In this document: one piece after another, positions 45,609 through 53,839 of the stretch
How the letters are laid out: every line of letters begins with the position of its first letter
Position numbering within the stretch: the first letter of the stretch is position 1
Source of the DNA: Flavilitoribacter nigricans DSM 23189 = NBRC 102662
GTDB taxonomy: Bacteria; Bacteroidota; Bacteroidia; Chitinophagales; Saprospiraceae
Reading direction: 5' to 3'
DNA: 64,000 bases
NCBI RefSeq assembly: GCF_002646595.1
Contig: NZ_PDUD01000041.1
Span: forward strand, 54,138-118,137
Translations under genes and position numbers: made by a program
Notes under the pieces: generated by a model
The model's input: only the letters and a program-made list of their open reading frames with translations
Told to the model about the DNA's origin: nothing
Databases searched by the model: none

Positions 45609-47387
45609 ATGAAACAGACCATTCCCCTGCTGATCTGCCTGTTGCTCAGCCTAAGTTCGGACGCCCAGGAAGCAGTCGACCTCTTCATCTGGGCCGGCCA
45701 GTCGAATGCCCAGGGATGGACGGGCGATGCCGCAGCTTACCCCGTAGACGACACAACCCTGGATCAATCCATTTTGTTGAACTGGACCTTTTTCGGTCAG
45801 ACCAGTTCGGCGGGTGAATGGGTACCGATGCAGGCGCAGGCGGGGAGGTACCCGGCCGGTCATTTTGGCCCCGAGGTAAGTTTTAGCCGGGAATTAAAAC
45901 GGGCCGGATACCATCCGGCCATCTTCAAATACTGCCTCGGCGCAACCGGTCTGGCCAGAGACTGGAAAGCACCCGGTGCGGGCGGCATCTACGATCATAT
46001 GGTCGAGGACCTGCAGACCGCTATAGCCGCATTGAAACAAAAGGGATACCGCGTGCAGGTCCGCGGGTTCATCTGGATACAGGGCGAATCGGACGCGGGA
46101 GATGAAGCTGCAGCCAATGCCTACGGAAGTAATCTCCAAAAGATGATCGATCACCTGCGCACGCAGGTATTGCACCGGCAGGACCTTAAGATACTGTTGG
46201 GCGTAGACGAACAGCACGCCTTTGTGCAACAGCGCCCCGTAGTGGTAGAGGCCCAAAAAAACCTGGCTAACCAGGACCCCAATATTATATACACCAGTAT
46301 GTACGGCCTGCCGAAAGCCGATGCCACCCATTTAACCCCCGCAGGATTGGTCGGGCACGGCAAACGGATCTTTTCCGCCTTCAGGATCGTGAACGGTGAT
46401 ACCCGGGAGGCAAGCTCGTCAACTACCTTTGCCGATCAGTGGGAATTCCGGGGCATTGCCGTCGAAGAAGCCGGATACAACATTTGGGGTAGCTCACCGA
46501 TACTGGGAGACGACGGGAAGGTCCATCTGTTCGTGGCCCGCTGGCCCTGTGAACTGAAAGTGGATCCCGGCTGGCGGACGCACAGTGAAATTGCGCACTA
46601 TATCGGAGATTCGCCGGAAGGGCCCTTCGTTTTTTCGGATGTGGCGATCGGGGGAGAGATTGGGGGCGTGAAAGGTAATGCGCCACATAATCCCGCCATC
46701 CATAAAGTGGACGGCGGATACGCTTTGTTCTATATTGCCAATGACGGTATCCAGGGGCACCCCGCCAATCAGTACATCTGTCTGGCCGTTTCGGAAAGTC
46801 TGGACGGGCCCTGGAAAAAAGCCGGAGAGGATGGCGTGATCCTCAGGCCACCCAGCAATCCGGACTATTGGAACCATGCCGCCGGTAACGGAGTCAACAA
46901 CCCGGCCTTCCTGCAACATCCCGATGGTGGCTTTTTCCTCTATTTCAAATCGGAAAAGGCCCGAATGGGACTGGCCGTTGCCGAGAACCTGGAAGGCCCC
47001 TATGTGCAATTGCCATTTCCGGTGACCGCCAATGACCGGAATATTGAAGACGGTTATGCCTTTATGTACAACGGGAAATTCGCTTTGCTAACTACCGATA
47101 ACCACGGCATGATCGAGTCCGGGGGCGGCATTCTATGGACGTCGGAGGACGGCATCCGTTTTGATCATTACGAAAAGGGCTTTCACCGGATCAATGCGTA
47201 TACCGAACTGGAGATGAATAGTGTGGCCGTACACTACGGTCCTCAGGATCGGGAATACGCCAAATTAGAGCGACCACAACTCCTGCTGAAAGATGGTAAG
47301 CCCTGGTACTTATACGCACCTTCGGGCAGCAATATCTACGGTGGGGATTGTACGGTGAGCTATGTGCTGCGGTACAAAGGAGAATAA
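45609..47387 (+). CDS. SASA-type carbohydrate acetylesterase fused to a GH43-like propeller
   Basis: About 592 residues. The frame opens at a TTG (45582), but the ATG at 45609 starts a clean signal peptide (MKQTIPLLICLLLSLSSDAQ). Residues 21-260 form a sialate-O-acetylesterase/CE6-type domain: WAGQSNAQG with Ser32, WIQGESDAG, and DATHLTPAG with His241. Residues about 275-590 form a propeller of the GH43 type (SSPILGDDGKVHLFVARWP, APHNPAIHKVDGGYALFY). The combination suggests removal of acetyl groups and cleavage of the same side chain. The catalytic acids of the second domain cannot be assigned by eye. It is divergent from the PSD1 operon. Confidence 0.85.
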   Translation: MKQTIPLLICLLLSLSSDAQEAVDLFIWAGQSNAQGWTGDAAAYPVDDTTLDQSILLNWTFFGQTSSAGEWVPMQAQAGRYPAGHFGPEVSFSRELKRAGYHPAIFKYCLGATGLARDWKAPGAGGIYDHMVEDLQTAIAALKQKGYRVQVRGFIWIQGESDAGDEAAANAYGSNLQKMIDHLRTQVLHRQDLKILLGVDEQHAFVQQRPVVVEAQKNLANQDPNIIYTSMYGLPKADATHLTPAGLVGHGKRIFSAFRIVNGDTREASSSTTFADQWEFRGIAVEEAGYNIWGSSPILGDDGKVHLFVARWPCELKVDPGWRTHSEIAHYIGDSPEGPFVFSDVAIGGEIGGVKGNAPHNPAIHKVDGGYALFYIANDGIQGHPANQYICLAVSESLDGPWKKAGEDGVILRPPSNPDYWNHAAGNGVNNPAFLQHPDGGFFLYFKSEKARMGLAVAENLEGPYVQLPFPVTANDRNIEDGYAFMYNGKFALLTTDNHGMIESGGGILWTSEDGIRFDHYEKGFHRINAYTELEMNSVAVHYGPQDREYAKLERPQLLLKDGKPWYLYAPSGSNIYGGDCTVSYVLRYKGE

Positions 47388-47450
47388 AGGCAGGTGGGGA
47401 GCCCCCGGTATTTCCCCAGGATCGTTCGGTTCTCAAAATCCAGCCTATAA

Positions 47451-47565
47451 AAAATGGCAAATCCAATGGCAATAGCAATTTCAATAACTCAAAATCAAGC
47501 GAAAAGGTCATTGATAGGCCGGATAGTTATCGTTTACTTGCCATTGATATTGACATTGAAAAATC
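47451..47565. repeat. dispersed imperfect palindromic repeat, copy 2
   Basis: Second copy of the element at 30253-30370: AATGGCAAATCCAATGGCAA at the left and TACTTGCCATTGATATTGAC at the right, with a divergent centre. It lies between the SASA fusion gene and the left arm of the IS200-like element. The rest of the gap from 47388 holds no gene. Confidence 0.55.
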
Positions 47566-47710
47566 GTATCCTATACTGCACAACGTCAGATTTTGTGCAT
47601 TCGATATTCCTCTTCCGCCCTGCCCATACGCGCCCGTTCTGGGCACCACTGCCGTGCGACACAAAGTTGTGACCTCACGACATGACATAAAGTTATAAGC
47701 TGTGGGAAAT

Positions 47711-47775
47711 GACCCCAGCGGGGTCAAAAATCAGTTGAATTGGATATGGAATTATTTAGCGACCCCAGCGGGGTC
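47711..47775. repeat. two 15-bp palindromes of the left end
   Basis: GACCCCAGCGGGGTC occurs at 47711-47725 and 47761-47775. Each has a 6-bp perfect stem (GACCCC/GGGGTC) and an AGC loop. Y1 transposases of this type recognise hairpins of single-stranded DNA, so these are likely cleavage signals. Confidence 0.85.
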
Positions 47776-48218
47776 GCACTAACTAACGTCAAAAAAGTCA
47801 AAAAGATATTCTGTTTGAAATTCGATCTCAAAAGCTTTCAGTAACTCGAGGTATTCTTCCCGAAATGATTTTTTGTAGTGGTGTTCCTTTTGCTTTAACA
47901 CATACCTGACCACCCTTTGAGCGTGAGATTTACTGTACGAAAAAGCTCCGTAACCAGCCTGCCACTGAAATCGATGTGGAGTGAATTTTTCTGCTCTTAT
48001 GAAAGACGAACTAGCTTTCTTGATCTCCTGCACTAATACAGAAACAGGCTCTGCCGGGTGCATGCTGAGAAAAATGTGAACATGATCCGGCATACCGTTG
48101 ACCGCCATCATTTTATGTCGGCGGTTTTGGACAATACCTGTAATATACTGGTAAAGCTGTTTTTCCCAATGTGGTTGGATAAGTGCTTGCCGATATTTCA
48201 CAGCAAACACAAGCTGTG

Positions 48219-49069
48219 GGCGGTAATCAACTTGTAAGGATGACCGCTTGATTTTGTATTCGGTGCAAACTGGCCAAGTTGAATTGGTAGAAATAATATC
48301 GAATGGCCAAAAAATGATTACGACTCACCTTTGAGAATGCCAAACTTTTTCTGACTAACCGGGAAACTCTTGCTCTCATACCGGTCCAAAATCCTTCAAT
48401 AATATAGGTAAATGCTTTACCTTCCACATGCCTTTTGGTCGGAATGACGGCTTTGTAAGGATCCCAGGAGTCGGTCGCGAAAAAACACTTGTGCTTATAT
48501 CCGGCCGGAATGTTACGCCATAAAGCCTTGGCGCTTTCTTTACCTCGATTACCGATGTGAAAGGCAACGACTAAGCGATTCACTGGATCGAAGGCCACCC
48601 AAATCCATCGCTTTTGGCTTTTGTTATCTACAAAAGACCAGGCCTCATCTAACTGTAATACAATCAGTTGAGCCTTTTTAGGACGTAACTTTTTTAGCCA
48701 TGATTCACTCAGTCCAATGTCCATCGGTACCGCTTTCCATACCGATTCAGCAAAATCCAATAGCCAGGGCAGGCTTACCGAAAAAACTCGGCATATACCC
48801 AGAAGACTGATCCTTTCATTCAGGGCCTTACGGATCATCTCGCGTTGCCCTTGTTTGATATAATGACGATTGTTGAGCACGAACTGCCGACCGCAGTCTT
48901 TACACTTGTGATTCTGCTTACCGTAGTAGGTCTTGCCATTCTTGACTATCTTTATGCTCTGGCAACTCGGGCATAAGATCATGTTTTTTTAGTTTGGTCA
49001 CTTCAAAAATAATGACCTCTCCGGGTTGCCTTAATTTTTTGCCCTTATCCTTACATGTTTATTACCGCC
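48219..49069 (-). mobile_element. IS1-family insertion sequence, 851 bp, complete
   Basis: Both ends carry inverted repeats beginning GGCGGTAAT(C/A)AAC(T/A)TGTAAGGAT, and the element is flanked by an 8-bp direct repeat AAGCTGTG (48211-48218 and 49070-49077), as expected for IS1-type target duplication. It holds one intact transposase ORF. It is inserted in the tnpA gene of an IS200-like element. The intact ORF and complete ends suggest recent insertion. The stop codon of the transposase lies inside the left inverted repeat. Confidence 0.95.
48227..48982 (-). CDS. IS1-family transposase, single ORF
   Basis: A 251-residue transposase in one uninterrupted frame (no InsA/InsB frameshift arrangement). 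The N-terminus is a zinc ribbon (CPSCQSIKIVKNG ... CKDCGRQF), followed by a helix-turn-helix region (about 45-80) and a DDE-type catalytic core (LDEAWSFVDNK, FFATDSWDPY, and a later Glu, for example near HVEGKAF). It moves the IS1 element by a DDE reaction. Length and domain order are normal for the single-ORF IS1 branch. Confidence 0.93.
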   Translation of the reverse strand: MILCPSCQSIKIVKNGKTYYGKQNHKCKDCGRQFVLNNRHYIKQGQREMIRKALNERISLLGICRVFSVSLPWLLDFAESVWKAVPMDIGLSESWLKKLRPKKAQLIVLQLDEAWSFVDNKSQKRWIWVAFDPVNRLVVAFHIGNRGKESAKALWRNIPAGYKHKCFFATDSWDPYKAVIPTKRHVEGKAFTYIIEGFWTGMRARVSRLVRKSLAFSKVSRNHFLAIRYYFYQFNLASLHRIQNQAVILTS

Positions 49070-49212
49070 AAGCTGTGTATACAGTTGAGTGTAAGGATTG
49101 GCCATAATTGAGAACGCGTTTTAATCAATACAAAGGTATAGGTTTTATTTTGCAAGATCTATAATCCAGAAACAAGGGTTAATTGGATTAAAAAAATTTA
49201 AAGGATTAATGC

Positions 49213-49279
49213 GACCCCGCTGGGGTCGGTTCCCTATATTCATAGCATTGTTCAACGGATATTTGACCCCGCTGGGGTC
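49213..49279. repeat. two 15-bp palindromes of the right end
   Basis: GACCCCGCTGGGGTC occurs at 49213-49227 and 49265-49279, the reverse complement of the left-end palindromes, with similar flanks (TTTCCCACAGCTTA next to the outer one). The mirror arrangement around the transposase gene is a strong sign of inverted terminal units. Confidence 0.85.
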
Positions 49280-49543
49280 ATTTCCCACAGCTTACAACAT
49301 TCTGTCGCATCAGACGGGCACAACTTTGTGTCGCACGGCACACCTCCTTCCGAGGAGGATAACAACTTGCTTAATGGATGGTTTTGCTCCACCCCGGTAC
49401 GGGCTGTATGGCTGGGGGAGCTGGCCAAAGGTCAGATGGGGATCTTCATTTGCACAAAATCACATGTTGTCAAGTATAATTGCTTAAAACCAATACCCCT
49501 ACCCGGTACCACCAGGGGAATCAAACCAAAAAAGAAAAAGACT

Positions 49544-50905
49544 ATGGATAAGATCGAAAGAAGGTCAATGTTAAAATCGCTCGGCGCCCTTTCCCTGGGA
49601 ATGGCCACTCCGGCCCTGGCCAAAGGAGAGGTGTTGGCATCGCCCTACGCGGTCAATCATCAGCAGGTGGAAACGGACATCCTTATTGTCGGTGGCGGCA
49701 CGGCGGGAGTGATCGCTGCCATCCAGGCCGGACGGGCGGGAGCACGGACTACCCTCATCGAAAGTGGAAGTCAGCTCGGTGGTACGACCACCACCGGTGG
49801 CGTGGCATTTCCCGGTATTTTTCACGCCTGGGGAAAACAGATCATCGGAGGTATTAGCTGGGAACTGGTCATGGATTGTGTTCAACTCAATGGCGATCTG
49901 CTACCCAATTTCTCTTTGCTGCCCGATCGGCACTGGAAACACCAGGTGACGGTCAACGCACCCCTGTACACTCTGCTGGCCGAAGAGAAATGCCTGGAAG
50001 CCGGCGTAGATATTCGTTACTACGAGACGCCGCACCAGATAGAATATCAGGAAGGGAAGTGGTTGGTGGAGACCGTCGGCAAAGGGACCAATGCCCGCAT
50101 CAGTTGCAAGCAAGTGATCGACTGTACGGGTAATGCCCTGATCGCCTCCATGGCCGGGTTTGACGTACTCCGGGAAGCGGATACGCAGCCGGGATCCCTG
50201 GTTTTCCGGATCGGAGGCTACGATTACGATGCACTCGACCTGAGCCAGATCCCCAAACAATACCACCGGGTATTGCGGCAAAATATGCTGGAAAGTCAGG
50301 TCCGCACCAGTCGCGAACACAGCTACGTTCCCTACAGCTATGTGTACGTGCCGGGTGCCGATTCGACCACTTCCGAATCCCACACCCTGGCGAATCAGCA
50401 GGGCCGGTCGACGCTCCTCCAGCTGGTACGCGAACTCCGATCCTTACCCGGATGCGAAAATCTAAAGCTTCAGGACCTGAAGACCGAAACGGCCGTACGG
50501 GAGACCTATCGCATTGACGGCGTTTACCAGCTGACGCATCAGGATTATGTGCAGGGGAAAGTATTCGAGGATTCTTTATCTTATTCTTTTTATCCGATCG
50601 ATTTGCACCGGGAGGGCAAGTCGATCTACCAGGAATTCCTAAAACCGGATGTCGTGGCCAGTATACCCCTGCGGGCGCTGATCCCGAAAAAGAGCCGGAA
50701 TTTCCTGGTGGCGGGGCGGTGTGTGAGCAGCGATCGACTGGCTAATTCTGCCTTACGGGTGCAGGCCTCCTGTATGGGAATGGGGCAGGCCGCGGCAGCT
50801 GCGGCCGTACTGGCTTGCCGACAGAACACTACTCCGGGGGAAGTACCGATTGACGAGGTCAAACAATTGCTGATGGAACATGGCGCTATTGTGCCGACAA
50901 AGTAA
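49544..50905 (+). CDS. Tat-exported FAD-dependent oxidoreductase
   Basis: A 453-residue protein. The frame extends upstream to 49328 into the mobile-element flank, but the ATG at 49544 starts a twin-arginine-type signal (MDKIERRSMLKSLGALSLGM), so it is chosen. The FAD-binding motif DILIVGGGTAGVIAAIQAGR lies at 45-64, with SQLGGTTTTGGVAFPG at about 75-90. The C-terminal LVAGRCVSSDRLANSALRVQ closes the flavin domain (FAD_oxidored family). Such proteins are frequent in Planctomycetes and marine Bacteroidota next to sulfatases, with unknown substrates. The neighbour downstream is the flavin-motif protein at 51278. Confidence 0.88.
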   Translation: MDKIERRSMLKSLGALSLGMATPALAKGEVLASPYAVNHQQVETDILIVGGGTAGVIAAIQAGRAGARTTLIESGSQLGGTTTTGGVAFPGIFHAWGKQIIGGISWELVMDCVQLNGDLLPNFSLLPDRHWKHQVTVNAPLYTLLAEEKCLEAGVDIRYYETPHQIEYQEGKWLVETVGKGTNARISCKQVIDCTGNALIASMAGFDVLREADTQPGSLVFRIGGYDYDALDLSQIPKQYHRVLRQNMLESQVRTSREHSYVPYSYVYVPGADSTTSESHTLANQQGRSTLLQLVRELRSLPGCENLKLQDLKTETAVRETYRIDGVYQLTHQDYVQGKVFEDSLSYSFYPIDLHREGKSIYQEFLKPDVVASIPLRALIPKKSRNFLVAGRCVSSDRLANSALRVQASCMGMGQAAAAAAVLACRQNTTPGEVPIDEVKQLLMEHGAIVPTK

Positions 50906-50925
50906 GTAAAGGACGGAGTTAGGAC

Positions 50926-51200
50926 GGTGCGCTGCACCTTGATATACACGTCCACATGCGGTTGGAGATAGATCGGTGCGCTGCACCTCGATGAAAAAGT
51001 CAGCATAGAGTTTGGAGATAGAGCGGTACGCTGCACCTTGAGTCCAACGAACACCTTAGTAAAATAGATCCTATCCTGCAATCTGATGGATACAAAAAAT
51101 GGCTTGCAGGCCATTGGAGTGATCATCAATGAAAAGCTGCAGCGCAGCTTTCTATCTTCAATCTTAAATCATAATATGGATAGAGCTACAGCGTAGCGTC
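50926..51200. repeat. cluster of five palindromes with AGC/GCT loops
   Basis: Three units spaced 49 and 50 nt carry GGTGCGCTGCACC (50926-50938, 50975-50987) and GGTACGCTGCACC (51025-51037), two of them preceded by TTGGAGATAGA. Two more hairpins follow: AAAGCTGC-AGC-GCAGCTTT (51133-51151) and GCTAC-AGC-GTAGC (51185-51197). All have a 5-8 bp stem around the trinucleotide AGC (or its complement GCT), as do the palindromes of the IS200-like element. The cluster fills the gap between 50906 and 51277. No coding frame. Confidence 0.85.
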
Positions 51201-51277
51201 CTCTTTTTTTTAGTCCGATAATGCTAAGCCTTTTTCGGGCCCGGCTTTGAATAGAACAATAAGAAACCAAAAATACC

Positions 51278-52423
51278 ATGTTTTCATCTGAGGTTAATCG
51301 CTTTACAATAGTTACCGGGTTTTTGCTATTGAATTTGCTCCGGTTCACCTTGTCAACCGGAGAGGAACTGCGGTATTTCAAAGTGGCCACTATAGGCGGC
51401 GATTATCCTCAGAACCAAGTATCAAGTATCGCATATAAGGATACCCTGACGGATGATTCTCTTTTTTTGGTCCAAAGCCAGGCAGGCATCCCCCTCCATT
51501 ATTTCAAGTTAATAACTACGGAAGTGTGCTTTGAACGGGAATGCCGACTGCTGAACATCCGGGTTTACTGGAATATAACGGGACGCTATCTGGGTTTTGA
51601 GTTGCCGGCAGGAGAATTTCTGAGCAAGCGGGACCATGAACCCTTTTCCAGCGAAGAATACGAGCGTTTAAACGATCTGCTGGCCAATCCTAATTTGCCC
51701 TTAGGCAATATTTCCTTTGAGGCCCTGATCGAAACTCCGGCACCGGATTCGGTGGATGCGGTATCGGGCGCGACTACCACCGATGTGGCTAAAATGGTCG
51801 TAAAAGGCGCGGCTTATACCACCTATACTTTGTGGAATATCCTCCATGGCCCGAGTCGGGAACGGGTGGCCGGCCTCACCGAAAAGCAGTTGACGCCGGA
51901 GCTGATCGACCTGATCCTGCATAGTCCCGATATCAGCGATCGGGTCTGGGCCTTGAACCGGATCGATCCAAAAAATACCCTCTCGCCAAAGCTCAGCACT
52001 TCGATAATGGCGTTCATTGTCGGAGATGACTTTTATCTGGCCTATACGGCGGTCCGGGCGATAACGGCCGCGCACCTCCGGGCGGAAGCGCTGCAGTTGG
52101 CCCTGTTTGGCGCTTATCCGGTGGCCAGCCATAGCATTCAAAGCATGATCATCAGTAAATTAACAGAAGCGCCTTATTTGAGCCCGGTATTGATCAGCCG
52201 GTCCAGAAGTCTTTTGGGTACACTGAACGGAAAACAACTGGGTGATATCCTAAAATGGTATGCCCACCATGGCGTCAATGACCTGGAAACGGGGCAAGCC
52301 GTAGCGGAGATCCTAAAGAATGAGAACCGGTTCATTTCCCGGCAGGCATATACGTTTCTGAAAAAGATGAACAGTTTCGATGCGGGCATTACCGCTGCTC
52401 TTGCTGCCTACGAGCAAAAGTAA
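51278..52423 (+). CDS. exported protein with flavinylation motif and helical repeats
   Basis: A 381-residue protein with an N-terminal signal/anchor (FTIVTGFLLLNLLRFTLSTG). The middle contains DAVSGATTTD (residues 160-169), matching the D-x-x-S-G-A-T site at which ApbE-type transferases attach FMN to threonine (T166). The same context occurs in FMN-binding domains. The C-terminal half (about 200-380) is a set of HEAT-like helices. If flavinylated, it would be an extracytoplasmic redox carrier. This is inferred. It lies between two oxidoreductase genes, consistent with a redox partner role. The family is not named with certainty. Confidence 0.7.
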   Translation: MFSSEVNRFTIVTGFLLLNLLRFTLSTGEELRYFKVATIGGDYPQNQVSSIAYKDTLTDDSLFLVQSQAGIPLHYFKLITTEVCFERECRLLNIRVYWNITGRYLGFELPAGEFLSKRDHEPFSSEEYERLNDLLANPNLPLGNISFEALIETPAPDSVDAVSGATTTDVAKMVVKGAAYTTYTLWNILHGPSRERVAGLTEKQLTPELIDLILHSPDISDRVWALNRIDPKNTLSPKLSTSIMAFIVGDDFYLAYTAVRAITAAHLRAEALQLALFGAYPVASHSIQSMIISKLTEAPYLSPVLISRSRSLLGTLNGKQLGDILKWYAHHGVNDLETGQAVAEILKNENRFISRQAYTFLKKMNSFDAGITAALAAYEQK

Positions 52424-52634
52424 AAAGACAGCCATGAAAAGAGCGTTTGGCCATTAGGCAGATCCATGATTAATTTCAAAGACAGGGAATTTTACCCCTG
52501 AGTTTACAGGCGGACTGGCTAAAAATCCGTCTATTTAAATAGACTGTTCAGACCGTTGGTTAACTATTTCAGAGGCAAAGACTTTTCGATAGCTACGTAG
52601 CGGTCCAGCATTAATAAAATCTAATGAGCGCAAG

Positions 52635-53651
52635 ATGAAAGCAACATTTTACGAAGGAGACCGGCGTTTTTCGGTAAGTGAAAAAGCGATCAGTACTCCC
52701 GGAGCAGGGGAGGTACGGATCAAGGTCGCGTATTGCGGGGTTTGCGGTACGGACGTACATATTTATCACGGCATGATGGACAAACGGGTCAGTACGCCGG
52801 TGACCATCGGTCACGAGATGTCCGGAGAGATCGATGCCATAGGGGAGGGGGTCACGGACTTTTCCGTAGGCGAGAAAGTGGTCGTCCGCCCGCTGGATGA
52901 CCGTGGTGCGCAAGCTTCGGATAAAGGGCATCACCATATCTGTAAGGATCTTAAATTCATCGGCATTGACAGTCCGGGAGCCATGCAACAATACTGGAAC
53001 GTGCCGGCCTTTACCCTACACAAACTTTCCCCGGAAACCGATCTGAAGCTGGCTGCGCTCGTAGAACCACTTTCTGTGGCCTGTCACGATGTCCGCCTGT
53101 CCGGATTAAACGACGGGGAAGTGGCCGTGGTGCTGGGAGGTGGCCCGATTGGCTTGCTGGTCGCACTGGTAGCCCGACAGACCGGAGCGGAAGTGTATAT
53201 TTCCGAAGTCAACCCCAAGCGTATCGGCCTGGCCCGGGAGCTTGGCTTTGCGGTGATCAATCCCGCAGAAACGGATCCGGTAGCACATCTCCGGGAAAAG
53301 ACCAACGGTTTTATGGCCGATGTCGTCTTCGAAGTCGCCGGTGTGCAGCCGACCCTGGATATCATGACCGAACTGGCGGGAATCCGTGGTCGGATCGTGA
53401 TGGTCGCCATCCACGGACAGCCGAAGCCGGTCAATCTTTTCCAGTTTTTCTGGAAAGAACTCCAGTTGATCGGAGCCCGGGTCTACGAACGCGAAGATTA
53501 CGATAAGGCAATTGAACTGATCACCAAAAATGAACTGCCCTTTGAGTCGCTGATCACCCGGGTTGAACCCCTCCAGGATATCCAGCGGGTATTCGAAGAC
53601 ATTGACCGGCAACCGGATGGGATGAAGGTTTTGCTGGATTGTCAGGCCTGA
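52635..53651 (+). CDS. zinc-dependent alcohol/sugar dehydrogenase (MDR family)
   Basis: A 338-residue medium-chain dehydrogenase. Catalytic zinc ligands: Cys37 in YCGVCGTDVH, His60-Glu61 in TIGHEMSG, and Glu in LVEPLSVACH. The NAD(P)-binding site is VVLGGGPIGLLVALVARQ. The loop that normally holds four cysteines of the structural zinc (here PLDDRGAQASDKGHHHICKDL) keeps only one Cys, so the structural zinc site appears lost. The sequence resembles sorbitol/threonine/galactitol-type dehydrogenases. The substrate cannot be read off, but a sugar or polyol released from the polysaccharide is likely. Cytoplasmic. Confidence 0.9.
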   Translation: MKATFYEGDRRFSVSEKAISTPGAGEVRIKVAYCGVCGTDVHIYHGMMDKRVSTPVTIGHEMSGEIDAIGEGVTDFSVGEKVVVRPLDDRGAQASDKGHHHICKDLKFIGIDSPGAMQQYWNVPAFTLHKLSPETDLKLAALVEPLSVACHDVRLSGLNDGEVAVVLGGGPIGLLVALVARQTGAEVYISEVNPKRIGLARELGFAVINPAETDPVAHLREKTNGFMADVVFEVAGVQPTLDIMTELAGIRGRIVMVAIHGQPKPVNLFQFFWKELQLIGARVYEREDYDKAIELITKNELPFESLITRVEPLQDIQRVFEDIDRQPDGMKVLLDCQA

Positions 53652-53714
53652 TGGAGAATTCCAGATGATTGACTACTGAAAACGGAAGACCTGTAATATA
53701 GACTTCCAATAAAT

Positions 53715-53750
53715 AAAGATGGTCCTAACCCGATCGGGAAAGGACCATCT
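53715..53750 (-). terminator. intrinsic terminator of DUF1328 gene, copy 2
   Basis: On the minus strand, GATGGTCCT and AGGACCATC form a perfect 9-bp stem around a loop with CCCGATCGGG, followed by TTTATTTATTGG. Same structure as at 15855, with one pair changed but the stem kept. This supports real RNA structure. Confidence 0.85.
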
Positions 53751-53839
53751 CTATTCGATGATCTATCTAATGGATCATCTGTACAGTTTTATCATTTATG
53801 CCAAAATTGTGTGTTGTTCTGGCATGGTATTGTTTATCT

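Larger units (their letters stand above)
47779..49105 (-). pseudogene. tnpA: IS200/IS605-family Y1 transposase (tnpA), interrupted by IS1
   Basis: The 3' part (47779-48210, 143 codons) encodes NGMPDHVHIFLSMHP (HUH motif), GAFSYSKSHAQRVVRYVLKQ (probable catalytic Tyr) and the usual FREEYLELLKAFEIEF tail. The normal N-terminus is missing. The 12 missing codons lie at 49105-49070, beyond the IS1 element. Removing the IS1 element and one 8-bp target copy restores an intact 155-residue protein starting MANPYTQLYTQLVFAVKYRQ, the classic start of this family. The gene is therefore split and presumably inactive, since the frame remaining would need a GTG start. Confidence 0.88.
47650..49340 (-). mobile_element. 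IS200-like element with long inverted-repeat ends, interrupted by IS1
   Basis: The region 47650-47778 is an imperfect inverted repeat of 49204-49340, both starting with TGCCGTGCGACACAAAGTTG when read inwards. Each arm holds two 15-bp palindromes with GACCCC/GGGGTC stems. Weaker inverted similarity continues outwards to about 47572 and 49480. Between them lies the interrupted tnpA gene, and inside that an IS1-family element. Terminal inverted repeats are unusual for classic IS200, so it resembles the RAYT/TIRYT type of Y1 transposase element. The boundaries are inferred from the repeat only. Confidence 0.75.
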
